Positions 1 to 6,941 of a stretch of DNA of 17,338 nt are shown here, piece by piece; positions within the stretch are counted from its first letter, which is position 1; each line of letters opens with the position of its first letter. Made by a program: the position numbers and the translations under genes. The stretch lies in the NCBI GenBank assembly GCA_018821425.1, contig JAHJMH010000001.1:1-17338 (forward strand), in the 5' to 3' direction. This stretch comes from Nanobdellota archaeon. Lineage in GTDB: Archaea > Nanobdellota > Nanobdellia > Pacearchaeales > GW2011-AR1. A model generated the notes under the pieces. That model was not told the DNA's origin. It saw nothing but the letters and a program-made list of their open reading frames with translations, and did not search any database.

Positions 1-41
1 AATTTACCATTATTTATAAATTCTGCCATGGATGTTTCTAA

Positions 42-185
42 ATGAGATCATATTATTGGAGTCCAACAGATGGTGCCGTCGCGAGGTCCGATGCGTATTC
101 CGGCTGGTCTATCTTCGGCTGCGTCGGGGATCCGTCGGGCAGGAACTCGTATCTCGGGGTAAGAGCAACTAAGAAAAGTGAATAA
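42..185 (+). pseudogene. 3' end of a variable (DGR target-like) protein gene, 5' part outside window or frameshifted
   Basis: An open frame runs from ATG 42 to TAA 183-185 and encodes 47 residues, starting MRSYYWSPTDG and ending LGVRATKKSE. I read it as the C-terminal end of a larger secreted or surface protein with a C-type-lectin/formylglycine-enzyme-like fold. The ending P-S-G-R-N-S-Y-L-G-V-R matches the N-P-x-N-R-N-x-N-(L/I)-G-(V/F)-R ending of DGR target proteins. A stop (TAA 39-41) lies directly upstream in this frame. Frame 1 upstream (positions 1-42) reads as plausible protein, NLPLFINSAMDVSK, before TGA 43-45, so a one-base deletion around 40-43 would explain both. An alternative is a leaderless 47-aa gene, because a TTTATAAA box at 13-20 lies about 25 bases before ATG 42. 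GC content from about 70 to 160 is far above the neighbouring genes. The gene converges on secY, with 40 bases between the stops. Confidence 0.55.
78..166 (+). repeat. putative DGR variable region (VR) with GC-rich 3' end
   Basis: In the frame of ATG 42, the codons at 90, 96, 99, 102, 108, 117, 123, 129, 138, 144 and 150 are GAT, TAT, TCC, GGC, TCT, GGC, GTC, GAT, GGC, AAC and TAT. All end in C or T, as if derived from AAC/AAT of an adenine-mutagenised template repeat. The codons between them (GCG, TGG, ATC, TTC, TGC, CCG, TCG, AGG, CTC, GGG) carry few adenines and look invariant. Restoring Asn at these sites, and Arg (AGG) at GGG 126, gives the pattern NxNNNWNIFNCNRNPSNRN. This resembles known DGR template repeats in layout. 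The G/C-rich end at 153-166 could be the IMH-like boundary. No second copy (template repeat) is visible in this window, so the assignment is an inference from codon pattern. Confidence 0.55.
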
Positions 186-206
186 GTTCTGCTGGCTGGT
201 GAGTTG

Positions 207-212
207 AAAAAA
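207..212 (-). terminator. T6 run downstream of secY, possible archaeal terminator
   Basis: On the minus strand the sequence reads GTGTTTTTTCAAC, 14 bases after the secY stop. Archaeal RNA polymerase terminates at U-rich tracts without needing a hairpin, so this T6 is a reasonable 3' end for the long ribosomal operon. It sits in the 40-bp gap between two convergent genes, where termination is needed. A single T6 is a weak signal on its own. Confidence 0.4.
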
Positions 213-225
213 CACGAAATTCTAA

Positions 226-1671
226 CTAAGTCTTAACAAATTTTCTCATCGCGGGATGCATATCCATCGCGTGTTGTTGCGCAATATTCTGGTAGAACTG
301 GAACATTATCATAATCACAAGAAGCATCGCCGTTCCGGAAACAAGTGCCCCCATCAAGTTTGTTAACGCTGCAAGAAGTCCTATTGCCAAACCGCCCATC
401 ACTGTTAAAGGCATTATGTATCTGTCAAGAACGCTTTCAAGAATTCTTTCATCTTGCCTGAAACCAGAGATTTGAAGTCCCGAAGCCATTATCTTTTTCG
501 CCTGACTCTTTGAATCCATTCCAGAAGTTTTTACCCAAAAGAAAGCGAACAGCGCCGAGAACACCATGAAGAATATGGCGTGAATGAATCCTTGAAGTAA
601 GAACACTGGAAGGAATCCTCCCCTTATGAAAAGTTCAACAAGATTTGTAGACCCAATCCAAAATGCTAATCCTCCAACAGGTTGCCCGTTCACGAAACTT
701 CCAAGGAATGTGAAGTGCGAAGCAAGCGCCGCTTTACCGACACACTGATCTGCAAGACCTTGAACACAAGGAGCGGCGGCATTGTCAATAATCCCTCCGA
801 AAAGCTGAATGTTCGCAACTATTGCGGCTACAAGAATAACTGGAATAACCGAGGCGTAAAAGAATGACAATGGCCACTTAACTCCGTAACCTCTTATTCT
901 TCCGAACGACAATGGAATTTCAACCTTAAGTGATTGCGTCCAAACAACCGCCATGAATATAACAAATGTCGAAACTATTGCGGCAGCGGCAGAAAGCAAT
1001 TCAACAGGATATTGATTTATCAAAGACTGAATAAGAGAAAGAACTTTTCCCGCACAAGGAATTCCCTTGAAGTCCACGAGGCAGTTTCTTCCTTGTTGAT
1101 CAATAAACTGGAACGCTGCTGTTATAATCTGTCTGGAAACTCCTGCGGCGATGAACATACTCACTCCAGAACCGAAACCCCACTTTGTTGTGAGCTCATC
1201 CATATAGAAAATAATCAGACCCCCTATCATCAACTGGAATATAAGAAGCCATGTGAAACCCGGAGTTGCCTGCAAACCGCCCATGAGCACATAAACAAGA
1301 GACTCAAATACTATGAAAAAGAAGACGAGAATTTTCTGCACGCCTTGAAAGAATCTTTTTCCTTCTTCAGTATTTGTATCGATATTGATTATTCCCGAAC
1401 CTGTAAGAAGCTGAAGAATAATGGATGCCATAACAATCGGTCCGATACCAAGAGATATGATGCTTCCAAAATCGGCAGCAAGAATGACTGAAAGAAATTC
1501 GAACTGCGCAAGAACGTTTTCACTTATTCCAAAAAGCGGTATGTTTGAAAGAACGAAAAATGCAAACAGAACTATGAGCGTCCACTTTGCCTTGACATTA
1601 AAGCCAAGCTTTTTTTCTTCCGGCTTTCTTATCTCCGGAATATAATTAAATATATCTTTTATTCCCGCCAT
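226..1671 (-). CDS. secY: SecY, protein-conducting channel of the Sec translocon
   Basis: Encodes 481 aa of archaeal-type SecY, the pore subunit of SecYE-beta that moves unfolded proteins across the membrane and inserts membrane proteins. The sequence shows a cytosolic amphipathic start (MAGIKDIFNYIPEIRKPEEKK), then about ten hydrophobic segments. The AADFGSIISLGIGPIVMASI stretch (about 65-84) covers the plug and TM2 region. A basic cytosolic C-terminus ends in MRKFVKT. The length is slightly above that of many archaeal SecY proteins (about 430-480 aa), partly through the loop at about 195-215 (RNCLVDFKGIPCAGK) and the loop at about 300-335. It is the last gene of the operon, starting 17 bases after the uL15 stop, the usual spc-operon position. 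The usual next genes (adk and others) are absent. Instead a convergent gene ends 40 bases away. Confidence 0.97.
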   Translation of the reverse strand: MAGIKDIFNYIPEIRKPEEKKLGFNVKAKWTLIVLFAFFVLSNIPLFGISENVLAQFEFLSVILAADFGSIISLGIGPIVMASIILQLLTGSGIINIDTNTEEGKRFFQGVQKILVFFFIVFESLVYVLMGGLQATPGFTWLLIFQLMIGGLIIFYMDELTTKWGFGSGVSMFIAAGVSRQIITAAFQFIDQQGRNCLVDFKGIPCAGKVLSLIQSLINQYPVELLSAAAAIVSTFVIFMAVVWTQSLKVEIPLSFGRIRGYGVKWPLSFFYASVIPVILVAAIVANIQLFGGIIDNAAAPCVQGLADQCVGKAALASHFTFLGSFVNGQPVGGLAFWIGSTNLVELFIRGGFLPVFLLQGFIHAIFFMVFSALFAFFWVKTSGMDSKSQAKKIMASGLQISGFRQDERILESVLDRYIMPLTVMGGLAIGLLAALTNLMGALVSGTAMLLVIMIMFQFYQNIAQQHAMDMHPAMRKFVKT

Positions 1672-1688
1672 TCTTTATACCACTCTTT

Positions 1689-2189
1689 TTAGGATTTCTC
1701 CTTAATACTCTTTCCGTTACCAGCATTCCGCATCACAATAATTTCTCCGCCCGCTTTTTTCACTTTTTCAATTGCAGATTTTGATGCAGCCATGGCTGTT
1801 ATAACAAGTTTGTTCTTAACTTTGTAATCTTTTAACCCTACTTCACCAGCAAGAATTTTGTACGACTTAAGTCCAACATTCCACTTCTCTCCTACTTTCT
1901 TTCCGTATTTTTCGATATTTGTTTCAATCTCACTTAAGTTTATTCTTTTTCCCTTATCCTTCTCAACTTTCTTGCTTGTTATTCCCTGTTTTCCAAAATA
2001 ACCATGTCCATAAAGTTTCGTGATAAGAGTCTTCTTTTGGTCTGCTCTTTTTCCAGTTCCTGCCATCCCAGATCCTCCACGATGTCCCGACTTTTTGTGT
2101 TTCTTTCTAGCGCCCCAGCCTTGACCGCCCATTCCCTTTCCTCGCATATTCACAGATTTCTTTTTCTTCTTTGTTTTTGTAAGTGGCAT
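1689..2189 (-). CDS. rpl15: Large-subunit ribosomal protein uL15
   Basis: 166 aa, archaeal/eukaryotic-type L15 (L27a family), which binds 23S rRNA in the core of the large subunit. The Gly/Lys/Arg-rich N-terminus carries GKGMGGQGWGARKKHKKSGH followed by RGGSGMAGTGKR (about 17-48), the long unfolded arm that threads into rRNA. The C-terminal half is the globular domain (KILAGEVGLKDYKVKNKLVI, then KVKKAGGEIIVMR). The start follows the TAA-A-ATG junction with the uL30 stop. It is the last ribosomal gene before secY, as in nearly all archaea. Confidence 0.96.
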   Translation of the reverse strand: MPLTKTKKKKKSVNMRGKGMGGQGWGARKKHKKSGHRGGSGMAGTGKRADQKKTLITKLYGHGYFGKQGITSKKVEKDKGKRINLSEIETNIEKYGKKVGEKWNVGLKSYKILAGEVGLKDYKVKNKLVITAMAASKSAIEKVKKAGGEIIVMRNAGNGKSIKEKS

Positions 2190-2190
2190 T

Positions 2191-2619
2191 TTATAACATC
2201 CTCTTTAATAAATCATTTATTTTATCCTTGTTGTCTCCCAAAACTCCTTTTCCTTTTCCAAAATGGAATTTACTGTCAATTCCTTTTCTTGGAGGGTGAA
2301 GTCTGAAGAACGGCTTCAAATTAAGGTCCTCATATTTTTTCCCTTTCTCAATTTCTTCCGCGACTTTTTTAGCATCAACTTTTTTGCTCTTGTCAATCGG
2401 TTGCCCTCGCCTTTCTATGAGTTCTTCAAAAGCCTTTTTATCCAGTTCTCCGAACGCGATGAAATTCAAAATCTTTTTTATCATGCCTGCTTTCTTTTTA
2501 GCATCTGCAGGATTCAAGACTATGCATGAATACTTTCTCATAAGTCCTAGTCGGTCAAGTGTTTCTTTCATTCCCCTATCGATACCTACTTGCCCCCTAA
2601 TCCTGATGGCGCAAATCAT
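2191..2619 (-). CDS. rpl30: Large-subunit ribosomal protein uL30
   Basis: 142 aa from the chosen start MICAIRIRGQVGIDRGM. This matches the archaeal uL30 N-terminus (a hydrophobic strand then RxRG), followed by the L-RLGLMRKYSCIVLN region and an archaeal C-terminal extension with RLHPPRKGID. The family length is about 150 aa. The start at 2619 sits at a TAA-A-ATG junction with the uS5 stop. A second in-frame ATG at 2634 would add MTENK and overlap uS5; it has a perfect GGAGG six bases upstream, so it is a serious alternative. I prefer 2619 from family alignment and the operon-wide junction rule, but initiation at 2634 cannot be excluded. Confidence 0.94.
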   Translation of the reverse strand: MICAIRIRGQVGIDRGMKETLDRLGLMRKYSCIVLNPADAKKKAGMIKKILNFIAFGELDKKAFEELIERRGQPIDKSKKVDAKKVAEEIEKGKKYEDLNLKPFFRLHPPRKGIDSKFHFGKGKGVLGDNKDKINDLLKRML

Positions 2620-2620
2620 T

Positions 2621-3553
2621 TTATTTTCTGTCATTTGTTTCCTCCACTTTTGGGTTTGTTCTCTTTAACGCTTCCATGCACGCTTTGGCAAGATTGAATG
2701 TCGTTCTTTGCTTCCCGAATGTTTTTGTGTAAACGTCATGGATTCCTGCAAGGTTTAGGATTTTTTTTATTTCTCCTGCTGCAACGAGTCCCGTTCCTTG
2801 TGGAGCCGGTATAAGTGTAACTACACAACTCCCCCCTTTCCCAATGACTTTGAATGGAACGCTGTGAGGTTCATTACATGCACAATCAAAACTACCACAT
2901 CCTCTTTTAATTCTTATGATGTTCAACCTTGCTTGCCTTGCTGCCTTGTCTCTTGCGGGCAAAGTTTCCTTAGATTTTCCGACGCCAAGCCCAATATGTC
3001 CTGCTTTATCTCCGACAACTGCCATAGTTGAAAAAGTGGGAACGCTACCCTGCTTTGTCTTTCTTTGAGTTTGTCTCCATGCTCTTCTCTTCCCACCGCC
3101 GAACTTTCCTTTCGACTGTCCAATTGAAATCAAATCAGAATCTAGTTTAAGAAGATAATCTACAATTTGTTCTTCGAGGATTTTCCTGTTTGAATCCAAA
3201 ATCTCATCAAAACTCTTAACTGACCGATTCATAACTTCTATTCCAAGTTTTGTTTTCGGTTCCCACGACAACAATGAACTTTCTCTTTCACCCTGAATCG
3301 CAAGTTCTCTTTGATTCATCCCCCTTTTCTCATGTTCAGTCTTCTCAAAAAGTTCTATTCTTTTCTCAACTTTCTTTACTTCCTTTTCTTTTTCCTTCTT
3401 TACTTCTTTCTCGAGGAGTTCTTCAGAAACTTTCTTTGAATCTTTGGATTTCTTTTCAGCCGTTTCTTCAGAGAGTGTCCCGTGAGCTTCAGCTGTCTTT
3501 TTCATAATTTCACGTTCTTCCTTTCTCGCCACTGATTTTTTCTCTTCTATCAT
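2621..3553 (-). CDS. rps5: Small-subunit ribosomal protein uS5 with long charged N-terminal extension
   Basis: 310 aa from ATG 3553, placed at the TAA-A-ATG junction after the uL18 stop. The uS5 core begins near Trp97 (WEPKTKLGIEV). It includes the double-stranded-RNA-binding-like domain with GGGKRRAWRQTQRKTKQG and the C-terminal domain (VGDKAGHIGLGVGKSKET, VIGKGGSCVVTLIPAPQGTG, GIHDVYTKTFG). uS5 acts in decoding accuracy and mRNA entry. Residues 1-96 are an added Lys/Glu-rich, low-complexity, probably helical or disordered arm (EEKKSVARKEEREIMKK, then KKVSEELLEKEVKKEKEKEV), which makes the protein roughly 90 residues longer than a typical archaeal uS5. A Cys-containing insert CGSFDCAC lies in the core, as in archaeal homologues. 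An in-frame upstream ATG at 3589 would overlap uL18 and lacks support. Confidence 0.96.
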   Translation of the reverse strand: MIEEKKSVARKEEREIMKKTAEAHGTLSEETAEKKSKDSKKVSEELLEKEVKKEKEKEVKKVEKRIELFEKTEHEKRGMNQRELAIQGERESSLLSWEPKTKLGIEVMNRSVKSFDEILDSNRKILEEQIVDYLLKLDSDLISIGQSKGKFGGGKRRAWRQTQRKTKQGSVPTFSTMAVVGDKAGHIGLGVGKSKETLPARDKAARQARLNIIRIKRGCGSFDCACNEPHSVPFKVIGKGGSCVVTLIPAPQGTGLVAAGEIKKILNLAGIHDVYTKTFGKQRTTFNLAKACMEALKRTNPKVEETNDRK

Positions 3554-3554
3554 T

Positions 3555-4052
3555 TTATCCCTTTTCCATTTTCGATTTAATTGATTCAAATGTTTTTGAA
3601 AAGTCTTCTTTAAGATGCTTCCCCATTACTCTATCTTCGTCGGGGAAAAATTCTTTGTCACATTTAATTCCAACTCCAGAATCCTGAAGACCATTGAGGA
3701 AAGCGAAGAATCTATTTTTTCTAATGTTTCTTATTCCTCCAGAATCACAGATTGGGGTTTCTAATTTACTTTCCTTTATCTTTTTCCCGAGTAGGAATCC
3801 TGTTAAATACGACGCTGGCGAGGATTTCAAACTGCCTTCTTTTTCCTTCGGCCACCCATAATTCAAAAGCGCTTTAGAACTGATTCCAACTATAACACTA
3901 TCAAGAGCCTCCTTACTAGTTACGTACTGCGCTATGATGTACCTATTTGTTCTTCTGAAAACGACTCTCGGAATTCCGCCCTTAAGGAGCTTTATTCTCT
4001 TTGAATAGTCTGTTTGACATTTATTTCTTCTTTTCTTTAATGTTTTTCTCAT
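3555..4052 (-). CDS. rpl18: Large-subunit ribosomal protein uL18
   Basis: 165 aa, the 5S rRNA-binding protein of the central protuberance. The N-terminus TDYSKRIKLLKGGIPRVVFR then RTNRYIIAQ is the conserved core; ASYLTGFLLGKKI and FFAFLNGLQDSGVGI follow in the expected order. It is shorter than many archaeal uL18 proteins (about 190 aa), with a reduced C-terminal region ending FESIKSKMEKG. The start overlaps the eL19 stop as ATGA, so the two are translationally coupled. Confidence 0.95.
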   Translation of the reverse strand: MRKTLKKRRNKCQTDYSKRIKLLKGGIPRVVFRRTNRYIIAQYVTSKEALDSVIVGISSKALLNYGWPKEKEGSLKSSPASYLTGFLLGKKIKESKLETPICDSGGIRNIRKNRFFAFLNGLQDSGVGIKCDKEFFPDEDRVMGKHLKEDFSKTFESIKSKMEKG

Positions 4053-4450
4053 TTTTTATCTCCTAAATGTTCTTTAAGATGCACAAGACTTCTAAATGCC
4101 TTATTTCTTATTTTTTTTCGCAAATCTTTCGCCTCATCCTTTGACAACAAGCCGTTCGTCACTTTTCCAGCGACGTGCTTCCTGAATTTTCTTGTGAGTA
4201 TGATATAATTTCTTTTTCTTTTATTTACTCTTATCTTAACATTGCCCTGACTTCTTTTTCTTTTTCGAACAACCTTCTTCCTTCCTTTCACTTCCTTAAT
4301 AATTATCGCGCCATCTGCCCGAAGGTCCCTCATATCTTGCTTGGTGATTGCATCTTTTATATCTTCGAGCCTTGATCCTATGAAGACAATTCTTTCTTCT
4401 CCAACTTCAAAAGTTCTTTTTGCAAGTGCCTTCTTCTTACTTAAATTCAT
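4049..4450 (-). CDS. rpl19e: Large-subunit ribosomal protein eL19
   Basis: 133 aa, archaeal/eukaryotic-specific L19e. It starts MNLSKKKALAKRTFEVGEER and contains the family features RLEDIKDAITKQDMRDLRAD, then a basic helix-rich segment (KGRKKVVRKRKRSQGNVKIR). Archaeal homologues are about 145-150 aa, so the C-terminal helix is slightly short. The protein bridges the large subunit near the exit side and the intersubunit face. It overlaps eL32 upstream by ATGA and uL18 downstream by ATGA. Confidence 0.95.
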   Translation of the reverse strand: MNLSKKKALAKRTFEVGEERIVFIGSRLEDIKDAITKQDMRDLRADGAIIIKEVKGRKKVVRKRKRSQGNVKIRVNKRKRNYIILTRKFRKHVAGKVTNGLLSKDEAKDLRKKIRNKAFRSLVHLKEHLGDKK

Positions 4451-4893
4451 TTTTTATCTTTCTCCGGTTTAATTTGAACGTTCTTTTTTCCATCTTCTTT
4501 GCTCGGCTTTGTTTCCGTTTTCTGACCTGCTCTTTTTCCTGCCATAACTTTTTCAGATTTCAGGAACTTGACCACATTTATATTTTGAACTTGAATCTTT
4601 CTTCTCTTGAGTTCCTCAGCTAATTCTATCTTTTTTCTTTTTCCGACTTTTCCAAGAACAATTACTTCGTTCTTCACGATTTTTTCAATATCTCTCAAAT
4701 TTCTTATGACTCTAATTGTTTCTCTATCGGCGGCTTTTTCACCATATCCAATTTTGACAATTGCGGGAACTCCATTTCTCTCTTCTCTCATTTTGTTGTG
4801 TCTTCCCGTCGGTTTTCTCCAAACCTGTTTCTTTTTTCTGCCTCTACCGAGCTTCGAATATTTATGCCAAGTTCGTCTTACAAATGAAACCAT
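4447..4893 (-). CDS. rpl32e: Large-subunit ribosomal protein eL32 with charged C-terminal tail
   Basis: 148 aa. The eL32 core is clear: FVRRTWHKYSKLGR, WRKPTGRHNKMREERNG, PAIVKIGYG, and the GKVGKRKKIELAEELKRR region. After about residue 117 a Lys/Glu-rich tail follows (AGKRAGQKTETKPSKEDGKK, then NVQIKPEKDKK) that is not part of the family core. The start codon shares its A with the last base of the uL6 stop (TAATG), a one-base overlap that favours reinitiation. Confidence 0.95.
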   Translation of the reverse strand: MVSFVRRTWHKYSKLGRGRKKKQVWRKPTGRHNKMREERNGVPAIVKIGYGEKAADRETIRVIRNLRDIEKIVKNEVIVLGKVGKRKKIELAEELKRRKIQVQNINVVKFLKSEKVMAGKRAGQKTETKPSKEDGKKNVQIKPEKDKK

Positions 4894-5435
4894 TATATCT
4901 CCCTCCCGGATTTAGAGGTCATGAAAATTCCGTCTTGGAAAACTCTCCGGTCTCTGTTCCTGATTTTTGTGATTGCTTCAAGAGTTGCAGCCACTTGACC
5001 TGCTAGTTCTTTGCTTACTGATTTTACTGTTATTAATTCTCCTTGAATGTCCACTTCAACATTATTTGGAATTTTTCCCTTTCGGGGAGTTTTTTCTCCG
5101 AGGAAATTTTTAATCAACACTTCACCATCTTTAACTTCAACCGTTATTGGGAAGTGACTGGAGCAAACCTTGAGCTTGTATTCAAATTTTTCAGTTACAC
5201 CAGTAATCATATTCTTAACATGCGATGCAAAAGTGTTTATGATTTTTTTATAATTCTTTGTCGCCTTCTTATTTCCGATAATAATTTTGTTTCCTTCTTT
5301 TTTGAACTCAAGACCTACTGCATTAAATTTTCTCTCTGATTCTCCCTTAGGTCCTTTAACTTTCACGAGACCTTCAGTTACTTCCACTCCCACTCCCTCG
5401 GGAATTTCTATTTCTTGGTAAATTTCTTTTTTCAT
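4893..5435 (-). CDS. rpl6: Large-subunit ribosomal protein uL6
   Basis: 180 aa, typical archaeal length. It has two repeated alpha/beta domains: the first begins EIEIPEGVGVEVTEGLVKVK, the second carries YKLKVCSSHFPITVEVKDGE and KNFLGEKTPRKGKIP. uL6 sits near the factor-binding site by the sarcin-ricin loop. The C-terminus RNRDRRVFQDGIFMTSK matches the family ending. The start overlaps the orf111 stop as ATGA, so uL6 translation is coupled to a gene that is not a recognised ribosomal protein. Confidence 0.96.
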   Translation of the reverse strand: MKKEIYQEIEIPEGVGVEVTEGLVKVKGPKGESERKFNAVGLEFKKEGNKIIIGNKKATKNYKKIINTFASHVKNMITGVTEKFEYKLKVCSSHFPITVEVKDGEVLIKNFLGEKTPRKGKIPNNVEVDIQGELITVKSVSKELAGQVAATLEAITKIRNRDRRVFQDGIFMTSKSGREI

Positions 5436-5767
5436 TTTAATTGCCCTCCCAATCCCAATCGCCTCTTTAATTCATATCTCCATCTCCCCGCCGGAACATA
5501 TGTACGGGCGTGCAGATTTACATCTACAGATCTCAAATCAATATGTATTTTTCCTTCTCCATCAGTTCCTTCAATATCTAAATTCCCCAAAGAAAAATCT
5601 GTAGCTAAGTGCGGAGATTTTTCCTCGACACGGGTGAACCCATATTCTTTAATCTTATTCCTTCCGGTATAAATCGCATCAAAGGTCTCTCCACCATAAT
5701 TGTTTACAAAAGTCCTCATAGTTCCTCCCTCTGGTTCTCCAAGTTTCATCGGTTTTCTTTTGAACAT
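5432..5767 (-). CDS. Unrecognised 111-aa protein inserted between uS8 and uL6 (orf111)
   Basis: I do not recognise this gene. It encodes 111 aa from ATG 5767 (MFKRKPMKLGEPEGG), chosen because that ATG follows the uS8 stop as TAA-A-ATG. An in-frame ATG at 5785 would overlap uS8. The C-terminus overlaps the uL6 start (ATGA). There is no signal peptide or membrane segment. The composition is mixed and soluble: short beta-like stretches (RTFVNNYGGETFDAIYTG, KIHIDLRSVDVNLHARTYV) and a basic end (AGRWRYELKRRLGLGGQLK). Codon use resembles the flanking ribosomal genes. In the standard archaeal order uS8 is followed directly by uL6, so this is an insertion. It could be a lineage-specific ribosomal protein or assembly factor; position and coupling are the only clues. 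Confidence 0.8.
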   Translation of the reverse strand: MFKRKPMKLGEPEGGTMRTFVNNYGGETFDAIYTGRNKIKEYGFTRVEEKSPHLATDFSLGNLDIEGTDGEGKIHIDLRSVDVNLHARTYVPAGRWRYELKRRLGLGGQLK

Positions 5768-5768
5768 T

Positions 5769-6149
5769 TTAATAAAAGAAAGCAATCAAGCTCCCCCCCA
5801 AGCCAGCTTCCGCAGCTTCTTCGTGAGTCATAAGTCCCTTGCTTGTTGAAACGAGGACTGTTCCCATGTTTCTCGCCGGCAAGTATCTTCTTTTGTATCT
5901 TTCAATCTCGTCTTTCTTAACCATGAATCTCGGCTTGATGACTTTACATTCGAGGAAATCTCCGAGAGTAACTTCCATCGATCTGTCACGCGCGTCAATC
6001 TTGTATTTCTTTATCGCGTTCTCTCGTTTCATTATCTTTAGGATTTCAACTAGTAAATTTGAAACCAGTTTGATTTTCACGATTTCTTTTCGCGCTTTCT
6101 TAGCGTTTCTCATCATGTTCATTGCGTCTGCAACTGTATCTTGTGCCAT
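5769..6149 (-). CDS. rps8: Small-subunit ribosomal protein uS8
   Basis: 126 aa, close to the archaeal norm of about 130. uS8 organises the central domain of 16S rRNA. Visible core: DTVADAMNMMRNAKKARKE (start), FLECKVIKPRFMVKKDEIER, and the C-terminal RNA-binding segment YLPARNMGTVLVSTSKGLMT, then HEEAAEAGLGGSLIAFFY. The start follows uS14 as TAA-A-ATG with a one-base gap. Confidence 0.96.
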   Translation of the reverse strand: MAQDTVADAMNMMRNAKKARKEIVKIKLVSNLLVEILKIMKRENAIKKYKIDARDRSMEVTLGDFLECKVIKPRFMVKKDEIERYKRRYLPARNMGTVLVSTSKGLMTHEEAAEAGLGGSLIAFFY

Positions 6150-6150
6150 T

Positions 6151-6381
6151 TTATGAATATTTTTTGAAGCCGATTTCTACTGCAATTTCCCTGAAGCAGT
6201 GTCGGCAAAAGTTTAGTCCGTATGATTTTATGTGTGCTCCGAAACGACCGCAGCGCTCGCATTTCTTTCGTGCTATTCCAGTTGTCCTTTCTTGCGGCTT
6301 GTTATGCTTTAGGAACTTGTCTCTCTTTTCTGGCTTATTCCTCAACTGTTTCAATATTTTTCTCCAATCGCTTGCAGTCAT
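6151..6381 (-). CDS. rps14: Small-subunit ribosomal protein uS14, zinc-binding form
   Basis: 76 aa. The C-terminal two thirds are the zinc-type uS14: Cys41-x2-Cys44 (CERCGRFG) and Cys59-x2-Cys62 (CRHCFRE). It acts in the head of the small subunit. Archaeal uS14 is often about 50-57 aa. Here the first 20 or so residues (MTASDWRKILKQLRNKPEKR) are extra, giving a predicted N-terminal helix. The start codon is fixed by the TAA-A-ATG junction with uL5. Confidence 0.95.
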   Translation of the reverse strand: MTASDWRKILKQLRNKPEKRDKFLKHNKPQERTTGIARKKCERCGRFGAHIKSYGLNFCRHCFREIAVEIGFKKYS

Positions 6382-6382
6382 T

Positions 6383-6940
6383 TTAAATGAATTTCGTTTT
6401 GAAATTTTCCTCCATGAATTTGATTATCTCTTCTCTGCTTATCGCCTGTCTTTTCGGAATCTTTCCTCGCTTTATCTTCTTTAATCTTACTCTTCTCCCA
6501 GTTCTTTTCATGACAACTGTTACATCAAGACCCTTTATACCTATGTCTCTGTGATATTCTACTCCAGGAATTTCAATGTACTCTGCGATTCCAAATGAAA
6601 AATTATTCTCGCTGATTTGACTTTTTTTAAGTGTATTCTCTTTTGGAGTTAACATTCTTTTCAAGGTTTCTTCCGGCTTTTTTCGTATTGTAACAAGTGC
6701 TCCGACATGAAGTCCAGGTCGAACTCCAAGTGCAGGAATTCTCTTTCTTGACATAACCTTAGCTGGCTTTTTTGCCGTAAGAATTTCCAAAAGCTTAATT
6801 CCTTTTTCAAGTTCTTCAGCAACTCCTCCAACGCTCAGGACAACTTTATCTATCTTTATCTCTCTCATAGGATTTTCCGTCGCTGGCTTCACAATAGTGT
6901 TTACCCTTTCTTCAACTTTCTTTATTTTTTCTTTTGCCAT
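6383..6940 (-). CDS. rpl5: Large-subunit ribosomal protein uL5
   Basis: 185 aa, 5S rRNA-binding protein that contacts the P-site tRNA elbow. Recognised by NPMREIKIDKVVLSVGGVAE, the AKKPAKVMSRKRIPALGVRP segment, and FGIAEYIEIPGVEYHRDIGI followed by KGLDVTVVMKRTGRRV. The N-terminal 20 residues (MAKEKIKKVEERVNTIVKPA) are extra relative to the core. It starts as TAA-A-ATG after eS4. Confidence 0.96.
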   Translation of the reverse strand: MAKEKIKKVEERVNTIVKPATENPMREIKIDKVVLSVGGVAEELEKGIKLLEILTAKKPAKVMSRKRIPALGVRPGLHVGALVTIRKKPEETLKRMLTPKENTLKKSQISENNFSFGIAEYIEIPGVEYHRDIGIKGLDVTVVMKRTGRRVRLKKIKRGKIPKRQAISREEIIKFMEENFKTKFI

Positions 6941-6941
6941 T

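Noticed and set aside
56..66. Perfect palindrome TTGGAGTCCAA as a hairpin
   Set aside because: The loop would be one base; it lies in a likely coding stretch (YWSP) and has no partner repeat.
122..139. Direct repeat CGTCGGG (122-128 and 133-139)
   Set aside because: A single 7-base repeat within GC-rich coding sequence; no further copies, so no repeat array.
60..185. GC-rich patch as a structured RNA (SRP RNA, RNase P RNA, 5S rRNA)
   Set aside because: No conserved RNA core motifs found on either strand, while one reading frame gives a coherent protein end with an interpretable codon pattern.
934..1491. Plus-strand 185-codon open frame opposite secY
   Set aside because: Sequence is Lys/Arg/Asn-rich without domain pattern and mirrors secY codons on the other strand; secY is unambiguous.
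1672..1688. GGTATAAAG before secY as an internal promoter
   Set aside because: Only a few bases before the start codon, too close for an archaeal TATA box to drive secY from its own transcript.
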